From NCBI RefSeq assembly GCF_015234355.1, contig NZ_JADGMV010000008.1, positions 97,692-161,691 on the forward strand: a stretch of 64,000 nt of DNA. The letters are read 5' to 3'. Positions 1-8,195 of this stretch are shown in pieces (position 1 is the stretch's first letter; each line of letters begins with the position of its first letter). The notes below the pieces were generated by a model. That model was not told the origin of the DNA. It saw only the letters and a list, made by a program, of their open reading frames with translations, and made no database searches. This DNA comes from Psychrobacter sp. NG25 (GTDB taxonomy: Bacteria > Pseudomonadota > Gammaproteobacteria > Pseudomonadales > Moraxellaceae). The position numbers were made by a program, and so were the translations under genes.

Positions 1-235
1 TAGCCGTGTATATATAATTGAGACATATCAATATTTAATTTTTGATGGATTGATCTGGATTTTTATTGATCTTTCTATTAATAGATATTTTTTGTTTTAT
101 CAATAAAATTGGGAAGGCTAGAATATTTACTATAGTTATCATCGGCTGAATAGTAGCCTGATGAATATACTTCATATGATTGCTTTGAAATTTTAAGATT
201 AGGTAAGTATAAATTTGCAAGATGTAGTTAGTAAA
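1..235. other. AT-rich gene-free island sequence
   Basis: Strongly AT-rich sequence downstream of the island epmC copy. The only open frame here is a 61-codon minus-strand one of low complexity, with no recognisable domain or ribosome binding site. I see no convincing gene or terminator. Confidence 0.5.
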
Positions 236-733
236 TTAATTATCCGTCAACGTAGAAAAATCTGTATGCATTAGTGCTTCTAAAGCTATTCTAGCCGTGG
301 GAGGAGGATTCGTAATCATCTCTTGATAATTGACTTCTAAGTTTTTTAGAAACACCTCTGATATTGGTCGACCTGAAAAATCATCAAAGCTAGGTGAAAA
401 ATGTATACCTATAGCTTCACACATAGCTTTTTCTAAGCCTTGGGGTCTTGCTTCAACCAATTGAAATAGCTCTTGCTCTTCACTTGTTCTACCACATTCA
501 GTATACCAGTAACCATAGTCATCTAATTTGCGTCGTTTCTGCCCTGCCAAACAGTAATGAGCAATTTCATGTAATAGGCTTCTTGGGTAGTTTTCTTTAA
601 AAAATATCTTCGCATTTGTATTTGCTTTTGGCGCTTCATAGTAGGGTTCATCTACTCCACCAATTATGGTTAGCGTTCGAAATAGGTGTTCAAATAAAAT
701 TTTTAGTTTGTTACACAAATGATCGTCATTCAT
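236..733 (-). CDS. epmC: Elongation factor P hydroxylase, island-borne copy
   Basis: EpmC is the non-haem iron hydroxylase that completes modification of the essential lysine of elongation factor P. The protein (about 165 aa from the ATG at 733) shows the family order: a GVDEPYY stretch, the HExxH metal motif LLHEIAHYC (His55, Glu56, His59), then DDYGYWY and a VEARPQGLE block matching VEVKPQAL of the E. coli enzyme. It is clearly diverged from the native gene fragment at 18,792-19,217 (for example KENYPRSLLHEI here against AHGFFASALHEV there). The open frame extends upstream to 829, but the ATG at 733 fits the family length. It follows the recombinase operon on the same strand. It probably replaces the function lost when the island split the native gene; this is inference. 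A hybrid of island 5' half and native 3' half is the alternative. Confidence 0.8.
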   Translation of the reverse strand: MNDDHLCNKLKILFEHLFRTLTIIGGVDEPYYEAPKANTNAKIFFKENYPRSLLHEIAHYCLAGQKRRKLDDYGYWYTECGRTSEEQELFQLVEARPQGLEKAMCEAIGIHFSPSFDDFSGRPISEVFLKNLEVNYQEMITNPPPTARIALEALMHTDFSTLTDN

Positions 734-836
734 AGGAATACTTTTAAGGCATCTTAATAGCCGTAACATGAGAAAGAAAGCTTTAGATAAGCTATATTCA
801 TAAATTGTATTTGAGCTAAACAGGAACAATATTAAG

Positions 837-1256
837 CTATTTATTAGATCTTTTCACTAAACTTATATGTGGAGATTCTGCTAGCTCTCTTTGAAGTTCA
901 AAGTTCTGTCTTAGAATATTAAGATAATTCTGCACTAGAAGATCATATTCTTTTTTAAGCGTATCATACTTCAACTTTGCTTTTAATTTAAGCTCTTTTT
1001 CGTGCTGTAGCTTAGCAGTATTATTAGGCACTCCTTTAGCAAGACTTTTGCGTTCCTCTTCCGCTTTTTTTATAGCTTCACATAGTTCTGGATACCTCTC
1101 ATTGCGAACATACCCTTTCCCTTTGCCTGCTTCTTTACCTACAGCGTCCTTAGTGATCTTGAATCGAGACGATTTCGTATCGACAATTTTAGCTGTATTA
1201 GTTATGAGACGCTCCAAGGCATTCCAATAAACCCGTTCTGCTTGACTGGTTTTCAT
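837..1256 (-). CDS. ginD: Small coiled-coil protein of recombinase operon (GinD-like)
   Basis: A 139-aa, highly charged protein. The first 60 residues look like a short DNA-binding region (ITKDAVGKEAGKGKGYVRN), and residues 60-125 are a heptad-rich helix consistent with a coiled coil. It starts 11 bases after the third recombinase gene on the same strand, so it is surely co-transcribed. GInt islands carry a short fourth gene, ginD, after three recombinase genes, and the position and size fit. Its biochemical role is not evident from sequence; small partners of multi-recombinase elements (such as TnpC of Tn554) influence recombination efficiency. The symbol is by synteny only. Confidence 0.65.
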   Translation of the reverse strand: MKTSQAERVYWNALERLITNTAKIVDTKSSRFKITKDAVGKEAGKGKGYVRNERYPELCEAIKKAEEERKSLAKGVPNNTAKLQHEKELKLKAKLKYDTLKKEYDLLVQNYLNILRQNFELQRELAESPHISLVKRSNK

Positions 1257-1267
1257 GTTGTTTTTCC

Positions 1268-3298
1268 TTACTTTAATACTAATACTGAAAGAAGGCTGTC
1301 GATTTTTTTAATGCTCGTTTTGTATTCGTGATGGACACGTTTTGGAATGTCTAGAGTGAGTTGTGATTCATAAAAATCTTTGGTTTGTAGCAAACTACTT
1401 CTAGATTCTGGTAGAAAAACGGCATTTTCGCAGCTAATACAAGCAGATGCTAAGACACCAGCACCTTTATCACAAGATTTAAGGGACATACATCCGCCAA
1501 CTAAAGTAGACCTATAACGAATCTTGCCATTTTTAACCGCTTTCTTAGTATTTTTTCTATCTTTTAGAAAATTCGGGAGCTTATTCTCTGATCTTTTTGT
1601 TTGTAAACTTTTGCCAGCGGCACCAGCTAGAGCTACACCACTATCTAATAATTCATGTAAGCTATCTGATTCCACTCTCGCTTTAGCATCTTGCCATTCT
1701 TTTCGCATGGCCTTTACTTCAGAGCCATCTCCTAAAATATTTAGGGCTCTGGAGCTCGAGTCCGCGTAATAGACTGTCATCATCATACTAATATGTTTTA
1801 GCTGAGATTTGAGAGTAGGGTATGAAACATAGCCACTAGCGGCAGAATATACGGCTAGAGAGCGTCTGAACTGATGGAGACTTAAAGGCCAAGGTTTACC
1901 TAATTTAACTTTACTAGATATTTCACCACCATATAAAAAATTGCTAATCTCTTTTAAGTCTTGTTCTGATATTAATAGATGTTCTGACGACAACATTTGT
2001 TGTAAAACTCTTGTATTTAAGGAAGTAGTTGCATAATCAAAACGTGGATGAGGCCAGCCAAATTTTCCATTCTCAATTGAAAGAAATAATGGTAATTTAC
2101 TATCATCTGCTTCTAACTGGCTCTTATTCCCAGACCATTTTAAAGCCCCTTGAGTGATAAACTTAGCTGCTTTGAAAGCTTCTTCAACGATAGAGCCTGT
2201 AACCCATTTTGTAAATTTTGGTACTCCATTGCTTTCAAGCTTTGTTGTGGTGGACCATACTACGGGTATATCACCAGTATCAGAATGAATATAACTTAAT
2301 CCGTTAAAGGGAATAGATATTAATTCATTTTTTCGCATACCTGTGAACGCTGCTATTATTATAGCGCTTTTCATTTGTATCTGACTCAAGGTTGTTATTA
2401 AGCCTAACCAACTAGCATCCTTGATAATGCTTAAATCCTTTAATTCTATTAAAATACTGGTTAGCTTCGTATCTTTCTCTAAAGCAGTTTTCCAGTAAGC
2501 GCTAACTAAAGTTGTTTGTGACTTGTTACACCTGCTTACAGGCACAGACTCATCTAGTCTTAATGTATCGTCTCTTACTCTAGTACGTGCAGAAAAAACA
2601 TATGCTATCTTATCAACATGTTTATTAAAAATCTGCAAACTTTCAATAGTATCTTTTAGAAGGTTTTGATAGATGCGTGAAGGAATAATCATGGTTTGTA
2701 AGGATTGAGAAGTTTCAGGGAAAACCTTTCTAGCCTTTTCTAGCTTGTCTGAGAATTCCTTTGAAGGTTGCATGTTGCACCAAAAACTACTTTGATTTAA
2801 AACAGATGCTGTATCAATAAACCTTTGTATCTTGCCTAAATACAAACCTATTTGTTTCTCCGTCGAACTATTAGTTACTAGGAAATCGATTGCACTACTG
2901 GCAGTAAATATATTATTAAAGTCAATATTATTGTTTACACAGTAACTAATTAGGAAAGATATAGCGACTATATCACTATTCAATTTTGACATAGAACATC
3001 CATTCATCTCACAATTCCAATTGAGAGTAAATACCTTCAAAAAATTAATTGCTGATTTGAATTCTTTGCTGTCGGTATTAATAGATGAGGATAGCTTCCG
3101 AATTTTAGTTCTAAAATTAATAGTTTTATGTGAATTGCTAGTAGCACTATAGTCCCAAATATCGTCAGAGAATAATGATAAAGCATCTCCACTCTTGGAA
3201 AGCGTTACAATCAAACCAGATGATGGGTTTTTGATTAGGTCTTTAGATATTGGTTGTATCTCTTTAACAAGGGGTTCACGCGTCATTGTCTTGGTCAT
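1268..3298 (-). CDS. ginC: Tyrosine recombinase, third of trio (GinC-like)
   Basis: A 676-aa integrase, much longer than phage integrases because of a long N-terminal region and a C-terminal extension. The catalytic set is visible: Arg322 in AAFTGMRKNELI, His475 and Arg478 in SLHQFRRS, His502 in QLKHIS, and a Tyr at 510 or 511. After the catalytic domain comes a Cys cluster (Cys603, Cys609, Cys620, Cys623) that looks metal binding. The start overlaps the stop of the preceding recombinase gene by ATGA, implying translational coupling. Length and position match GinC of GInt islands and more loosely TnpB of Tn554-type elements. It should act with the other two recombinases in excision and integration at the epmC site. 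Confidence 0.85.
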   Translation of the reverse strand: MTKTMTREPLVKEIQPISKDLIKNPSSGLIVTLSKSGDALSLFSDDIWDYSATSNSHKTINFRTKIRKLSSSINTDSKEFKSAINFLKVFTLNWNCEMNGCSMSKLNSDIVAISFLISYCVNNNIDFNNIFTASSAIDFLVTNSSTEKQIGLYLGKIQRFIDTASVLNQSSFWCNMQPSKEFSDKLEKARKVFPETSQSLQTMIIPSRIYQNLLKDTIESLQIFNKHVDKIAYVFSARTRVRDDTLRLDESVPVSRCNKSQTTLVSAYWKTALEKDTKLTSILIELKDLSIIKDASWLGLITTLSQIQMKSAIIIAAFTGMRKNELISIPFNGLSYIHSDTGDIPVVWSTTTKLESNGVPKFTKWVTGSIVEEAFKAAKFITQGALKWSGNKSQLEADDSKLPLFLSIENGKFGWPHPRFDYATTSLNTRVLQQMLSSEHLLISEQDLKEISNFLYGGEISSKVKLGKPWPLSLHQFRRSLAVYSAASGYVSYPTLKSQLKHISMMMTVYYADSSSRALNILGDGSEVKAMRKEWQDAKARVESDSLHELLDSGVALAGAAGKSLQTKRSENKLPNFLKDRKNTKKAVKNGKIRYRSTLVGGCMSLKSCDKGAGVLASACISCENAVFLPESRSSLLQTKDFYESQLTLDIPKRVHHEYKTSIKKIDSLLSVLVLK

Positions 3299-5253
3299 AA
3301 AATTAAGCTTTTTCTATTAAATTCTGAGGCTACAGTGAGAAAGTTTATATGCTCATCCCAATACTCATTATAAATTCGCATTTTTATTTTTTGTTCAGCA
3401 TCATCAACGAGTTCAATTACTCTATTATCTTTTCCTTTAAGAATATTGATAATCTCGTCAATTCTAAATAGCGATGGTTCTATAGATAGGAGATAGTGTT
3501 CAGGGTCATTACGAATCATTGAAGACTTCAGTAAAGCTTCTTTCAAACTTAATAGTTTATGTATATCTTCGAAATCTATATGGATTGCAAAAAATTCACA
3601 AAATAAACAACTTTCAAATGTAGCACAAGAAGGATTGGGAGCCTCGTTGTTGAAGCCTACTGCCTTAACAGGGTCGTTATCTGATAGGTTAGAGCAAGAC
3701 CCTGCTGGTATTTTTTCCGTATCGTAGTGAGTTGAAGTCCTGATGGATATAGTTTGTTTATTGTTTCGATTAGACCGAAAAATTGCAGTAATCATTTTTT
3801 CGTGATAATGATTCATCTCTATTGCTTGAGACTCAATATCGATCGAAGTATAAGATTTAGCTACTGTAGTTAAAGAGTTATTCAACTTCCTAGCCACTAA
3901 TGACAAATTTCCTTTAGAATGTTTTATGTAGTATTCCGCACATAGGTTTCTAATGTCCCTAGCAGTAACCCTTTTTATCCCTTTAAAAAGTGGACTGTTG
4001 TCAATAGAACTGACAGAGCCACGTGCAAAACGCTTTAATTGACGATATTCTCCAATACGTACAAACAAGTATTCTTCACAGTCTCCAAGAAGATGGAGGC
4101 TGTCGACCCATTCTCTAAGTTTCAAATACTGTATGAGATAACGCTTTAAATGGGAAGGAGCGGAAAATTCAATCTGTCTACCTGCTCGATATTTATGTTT
4201 TCTAGCAAAAGTTGATAAGCCAAGATTTTCCAAATTCAAGTCAGATATTTTTAAATCAAGTGTGGGTTGTATATTAGCAGCTGTAAAAGCAAGGTAAATG
4301 TAATAAAAGCAGTATGTACATAGGTTATAAGCATAAATTTTTCTAGAGTCTAAATTTTCATTTATCCATATATTTCTGTTATTTATTAATGTGTTTTGAT
4401 AAAATTTTTTCTTAGCATATTCACAATTGGAATAATTCGATAAAATATTTTTTACCTTCTCAAAGGGTAAGGGTTCTCCACTATTGTAGAAACAACTAGG
4501 TAGTTTCTTTATGCCAGAGCTTCTAGTTGAATCCCAATAATAATCGTTACCTGATGATTTTGCTAAAGTAATAGGTATGGGGTAGATTTTATTTAATATG
4601 GCGTATGAGAATTCATTAAAGTATGTAATGCAGATTTGTAAGAAGTTTTTGAAGTCTTCTAATGAGGAGTCTCTCTCTTTACTGTTATATCCCATGTGAC
4701 GATGCTTGGGAATAATACTAAGTATATCGATATCAGATAAGTTATAAGCAATTTTTATGAAATCTCTTGCAGTATTGAGTTTGCTGTAAAGAGTTGTAGC
4801 GCTTATAGATTTTGCACCACTTAAGCGCGCCTTTTGATAGAGATTAACTTGATAATATTTATAATTAGATGCTAAATCATCTAAAGTAAGAGGCTTAGAG
4901 CCTTCAAAATCACAAAAATCAAAAAAATATCTTACATTATGAAGGTGACCTCGCACCGTTTCATCTCTCAACCCTTTTTGAAGGATTTCCCTAAGGTACC
5001 TTCTCAACCATTCTACACGTTCTATAGACAACGTTGATTTGTCAACTAGACCCGTAATATAGCTTTTAGTCTTATTTCGGAAATGACCAGAATCGTTCTC
5101 TCTATTGATATAGCAGACTCTACCAATATCGACTTTAAAGGACGCACCATCAGATCTTGAACCTACAATTACTGTGTATTGAGGATCAACGATATCTTCT
5201 ATTTGCTTAGTGCTTATCTCAATAAGCTGCCTGTCACTGAAAGAATTAGACAT
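3295..5253 (-). CDS. ginB: Tyrosine recombinase-like protein, second of trio (GinB-like)
   Basis: About 652 aa from the ATG at 5,253, chosen because an AAGGAC ribosome binding site lies 7 bases upstream; the frame itself opens at 5,271. The C-terminal half has the integrase fold signature: VTARDIRNL in place of HxLR, and a Tyr in AKSYTSI. The helix that normally holds the first catalytic Arg reads AFTAANIQPTLDL and lacks it, so this member may be catalytically weak or structural. A C-terminal cluster of Cys (SCATFESCLFCEFF) suggests a zinc-binding tail like that of the third recombinase. It overlaps the first recombinase gene by 8 bases and the third by 4. Family assignment is good; the division of labour is unknown. 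Confidence 0.8.
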   Translation of the reverse strand: MSNSFSDRQLIEISTKQIEDIVDPQYTVIVGSRSDGASFKVDIGRVCYINRENDSGHFRNKTKSYITGLVDKSTLSIERVEWLRRYLREILQKGLRDETVRGHLHNVRYFFDFCDFEGSKPLTLDDLASNYKYYQVNLYQKARLSGAKSISATTLYSKLNTARDFIKIAYNLSDIDILSIIPKHRHMGYNSKERDSSLEDFKNFLQICITYFNEFSYAILNKIYPIPITLAKSSGNDYYWDSTRSSGIKKLPSCFYNSGEPLPFEKVKNILSNYSNCEYAKKKFYQNTLINNRNIWINENLDSRKIYAYNLCTYCFYYIYLAFTAANIQPTLDLKISDLNLENLGLSTFARKHKYRAGRQIEFSAPSHLKRYLIQYLKLREWVDSLHLLGDCEEYLFVRIGEYRQLKRFARGSVSSIDNSPLFKGIKRVTARDIRNLCAEYYIKHSKGNLSLVARKLNNSLTTVAKSYTSIDIESQAIEMNHYHEKMITAIFRSNRNNKQTISIRTSTHYDTEKIPAGSCSNLSDNDPVKAVGFNNEAPNPSCATFESCLFCEFFAIHIDFEDIHKLLSLKEALLKSSMIRNDPEHYLLSIEPSLFRIDEIINILKGKDNRVIELVDDAEQKIKMRIYNEYWDEHINFLTVASEFNRKSLIL

Positions 5254-6676
5254 TATATTTGTCCTTATCAAATGTTACGCCGAAAGTATCTTGTATATCG
5301 TTGAATTCTTTTACTTCCGAGTCGAATTTTAGATATGCTTCAGTGGTTATTAAGCTTCTATGATTTAATCTCTGTCTGACATGATCGAATATTTTAGTAT
5401 CAGGGTAGTCCTTAGCTCTAAGGCTTCTTACGATATTCATCCCATAGGTAGCACGTAAATCATGGAATGAAAAATTTTGAAGACACGGTTCAAATTTTTG
5501 AACCTTGGAAATGAATTTTTTTAATTCATTTCTCAGAGACTGGCCATTTTTAGGCATCATGACGGGCGCTTCAGTGTTCCAAATTGGTTTAGGATTATTG
5601 CGATCTATAATTTCTCTCTCAGCAGTTAAATAGGGGTTTCCAGTTCGAGTTAAAAACACATAGTTGTCGTCAGTATTTGCATAAAAGCTGTTTATATTTT
5701 TTCTTCTATATTCCGCCCTTTCGCAATCTATATATGTTGCTAAATGATCGATTAGGTTACGTGAAAATATTAAGCGGTTTAATCGTCCGCCCTTTGAGTC
5801 TGTCTTGTATCTGTATCCCGCGTTTATTACAGCATGACCTGAGACAGAATGTCTTTCTAGATAATCAAGAGCAGTTCTAATACAAGCAATAGAGAGAGTG
5901 CATATGCTTTGTTGTCTAGCTCCTGTTCCGAGAGCTATTCTTATCATTAGTTCTAACTCTATTGACGCATAGTCTTTATCAAATGCCCTGAAAATAATTT
6001 CTTGTTCTTCAGAGCTTAAAGGACGCAGACTGCCTCCATCTCTCAATTTACCTAATGATGGTAAAGGTTTTCTGCTGCTTCTTAGCTTGAGATCATTTGT
6101 AATAACACTAATATTTCTCATTATTCCTACATTATTATGAATAGGTATAGAAACCTTTCTTTCTCTAAAGGGCTTATTCTCTATATCAGACTGAGATACG
6201 AGTGATTGATGCTGTATATAATTATAGAAATGAGCAATAGAGGACAGAATGTTATTAATGTATTGAGAGCTAAAGTCGTGCTGTTCTATTACAACCTGTA
6301 AAAAAGCTTTGAATTTGCGAGGAACCCTTTGCTGATACTGGGTAGGTAAGTCTAAAAAGTGTTGGTTACTATGCTCTAGGTACTGTAGATAGTATTTTAG
6401 GTGGATAGCTCTTGCGGATAAGGTCTTCATATTTGAAAGAGCTGGAGTGTCTAGTTGTCCCATGAGATATAGGTTGCCTATTTTCCAAGGTAAACCATCT
6501 GACTGAATGATAACAGGCATTCTGAAATGATAATCTGAGTTAGCTAAAGAGCTAAAAATGTAATCGTAATCATTAGCCTGAGCAGTCTTTGACCAATTTG
6601 CATTCTGCAATCTAAACCGTTTTAGATAAATTACTTTTGCATTAGAGTCAAAAAGGTCTTTAAGAGAAGGTTTCAT
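5246..6676 (-). CDS. ginA: Tyrosine recombinase, first of trio (GinA-like)
   Basis: A 476-aa site-specific recombinase. The N-terminal 220 residues include a SAM-like core-binding region (residues 75-160). The catalytic domain shows Arg254 in GTGARQQS, His405 and Arg408 in SFHDLRATYG, His439 in RLNHRS, and Tyr448 in TTEAYLKF, so the active site is complete. The start codon overlaps the stop of a 51-aa ribbon-helix-helix gene by ATGA, and the 3' end overlaps the second recombinase gene. It matches GinA in size and position. With its partners it should catalyse strand exchange between the element and its target in epmC; the target link is inferred from the broken gene at the right end. Confidence 0.85.
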   Translation of the reverse strand: MKPSLKDLFDSNAKVIYLKRFRLQNANWSKTAQANDYDYIFSSLANSDYHFRMPVIIQSDGLPWKIGNLYLMGQLDTPALSNMKTLSARAIHLKYYLQYLEHSNQHFLDLPTQYQQRVPRKFKAFLQVVIEQHDFSSQYINNILSSIAHFYNYIQHQSLVSQSDIENKPFRERKVSIPIHNNVGIMRNISVITNDLKLRSSRKPLPSLGKLRDGGSLRPLSSEEQEIIFRAFDKDYASIELELMIRIALGTGARQQSICTLSIACIRTALDYLERHSVSGHAVINAGYRYKTDSKGGRLNRLIFSRNLIDHLATYIDCERAEYRRKNINSFYANTDDNYVFLTRTGNPYLTAEREIIDRNNPKPIWNTEAPVMMPKNGQSLRNELKKFISKVQKFEPCLQNFSFHDLRATYGMNIVRSLRAKDYPDTKIFDHVRQRLNHRSLITTEAYLKFDSEVKEFNDIQDTFGVTFDKDKYNV

Positions 6677-6828
6677 CTCTTTTCTAGTTCGCTGCGTTCT
6701 TTGGCTTTAAACATAAGCTTTTCTATATATTGAGATAACGAATGGAACTGGTTCTTGGCATCATTCATGGCAAACCTCTTAAGTTCTTTAGGTACCCGGA
6801 CGTTCATCTGAACCTTCTGATTTGACAT
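6673..6828 (-). CDS. Small ribbon-helix-helix DNA-binding protein (51 aa)
   Basis: A 51-aa reading frame with the Arc/CopG pattern: a short beta strand KVQMNVRVP followed by two helices, KELKRFAMNDAKNQFHSLSQ then a helix to the C terminus. A GGGTGAA ribosome binding site precedes the ATG at 6,828. Its stop overlaps the ATG of the first recombinase gene (ATGA at 6,673-6,676), so it is the first gene of that operon. Proteins of this type usually repress their own operon, and a perfect 23-bp palindrome lies 31 bases upstream. It probably controls recombinase expression; this is inferred from position. Arc/CopG folds are recognisable even at this length. Confidence 0.75.
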   Translation of the reverse strand: MSNQKVQMNVRVPKELKRFAMNDAKNQFHSLSQYIEKLMFKAKERSELEKR

Positions 6829-6858
6829 GTATTCACCCCTTCAGTTTTTGTTACATAA

Positions 6859-6881
6859 GATGATAGCATTATGCTATCATC
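6859..6881. promoter_or_regulatory. Perfect 23-bp palindrome, likely operator
   Basis: Two 11-bp arms, GATGATAGCAT and its exact reverse complement, are separated by one base. The site is in the 115-bp region between the divergent ribbon-helix-helix gene (start 6,828) and the regulator gene (start 6,944). Both neighbours encode ribbon-helix-helix proteins, so it is a good candidate operator for one or both. The palindrome could overlap promoter elements in both directions. Confidence 0.7.
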
Positions 6882-6943
6882 ACCGCAAGTTCCTTATGGT
6901 AATATTATTTGTTTCAAATTCAATATTCTATTTGGGCTTTAAA

Positions 6944-7888
6944 ATGTCAAAAAATGTACAGTTTAATTTAAGAATTCCTACTGAATTGAAAGCCCTGATC
7001 TCCGACGCCTCAAAAGTTAGTGGACGTTCAATTAATGCCGAGGCACAGTATCGACTAGAAAAATCTTTTGAAGGTCAAGAAGGAAGTTATATCGAAGCTA
7101 TCGACGATTTAAAGAGTTTTTTTGATGCTCATTTACGTAGCGATCGCTTAAATCTACTATCTGGTAAACTAAATTTTCTCTTAAGTGAAGCTAAGGCAGC
7201 TGATAGTTTTCATACCCCAAGTATTTCTAGAGTTGCTGAGGCGCTTGGATACAATAGTGTGGGCGTTACTGAGGATTGGTTTGAAGGGCGAAAAGAGCCA
7301 TCGTTCAACGAATTAGAAAAATTAGCCATATACTTTGGGTGCCAAAAGAATTGGCTCGCTCATGATGAAGGAAGGCCTTTCGCAAAAGAAACATTTGAGT
7401 TTGGCTATGACATTGAAGAGAATGCTAGAAGCTTATTAAAAGGTAATAATGAAGATGAGGTTAAGTTGGTCTGGTTTGCTCGGAACAATACTGAAAACGG
7501 TGAACTAGTTATTATCAAGCATTACGATAGTTGGCATGGTTCGATTCTAGACTCTCGTGTGCATGTCAGTGCCAAGGTAGGTATAGGTGGCTCTGAAGAC
7601 AGAGCGCTCCTATCCTTAACATTAAAGTATCTTTGTAAGTACCATATCTCAAAGATCAGAGGAGCAATAGTTTCAGAACCAGACTTTAACGAATTAATTT
7701 GGGCCAGACAAAATCCGATCAAAGTAATTGATAAGTATCGTCACAATCCTTGGATTGAAGATATTTGGGATAGGTCAATGTATTCAAAGAAAGCTAATAG
7801 TTACTGGAAGGGATGGAGTGAGATGTGCATGTCTAATGAACTTTATATTAGTGAACATGAGATTTTATCTAAAATATCTATAAAGTAA
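6944..7888 (+). CDS. Ribbon-helix-helix/HTH regulator-like protein
   Basis: The frame opens at 6,827, but the ATG at 6,944 is preferred because it begins MSKNVQFNLRIPTELK, the start of an Arc-type ribbon-helix-helix domain (residues 1-45: RIPTELKALISDASKVSGRSINAEAQYRLE). Residues of roughly 80-150 resemble an XRE-like helix-turn-helix (ISRVAEALGYNSVGVTEDWFEGRKEPSFNELEKLAIYFGC). The C-terminal 170 residues are unrecognised. It is divergent from the recombinase operon and shares the palindrome. Two DNA-binding modules in one protein suggest a regulator of the island, perhaps sensing a signal with the C-terminal part. No exact family is claimed. Confidence 0.6.
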   Translation: MSKNVQFNLRIPTELKALISDASKVSGRSINAEAQYRLEKSFEGQEGSYIEAIDDLKSFFDAHLRSDRLNLLSGKLNFLLSEAKAADSFHTPSISRVAEALGYNSVGVTEDWFEGRKEPSFNELEKLAIYFGCQKNWLAHDEGRPFAKETFEFGYDIEENARSLLKGNNEDEVKLVWFARNNTENGELVIIKHYDSWHGSILDSRVHVSAKVGIGGSEDRALLSLTLKYLCKYHISKIRGAIVSEPDFNELIWARQNPIKVIDKYRHNPWIEDIWDRSMYSKKANSYWKGWSEMCMSNELYISEHEILSKISIK

Positions 7889-8195
7889 TTTGAGATAAAA
7901 TAAGTATGCCATACTAAGTTCAACATCACTTTGATTAGCGTAAATATTTGTATAATACTGGCTCAACTAGCCATCATTAGATCGGGTAAATCGTAATCAA
8001 GCGACCTCTGACGTAGTTGGATCAGTTCAAAGTATGGTCGTACGATAAAGTTACAAACAGGAAAATTTGGCGGTTGTAGTGGTTATGACTCTTCAAATGA
8101 CCAATGCAAAATAAAAAGAGTTTTTCTGACTAGATTTATTTACATAATGACTTACAGTCAAGTTAACATGCAACCAACTACAAAAGGAATTTCCG
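7889..8195. other. Gene-free leader of the conflict operon
   Basis: No open frame or RNA gene is evident. TATAAT occurs at 7,951-7,956 with TTGATT 14 bases upstream, a spacer shorter than normal. The region should hold the promoter of the operon starting at 8,196, but I cannot fix it. Confidence 0.4.

Noticed and set aside
35..220. 61-codon minus-strand open frame at the window start
   Set aside because: Low-complexity Ile/Lys/Asn-rich product, no ribosome binding site, no domain; expected by chance in such AT-rich sequence.
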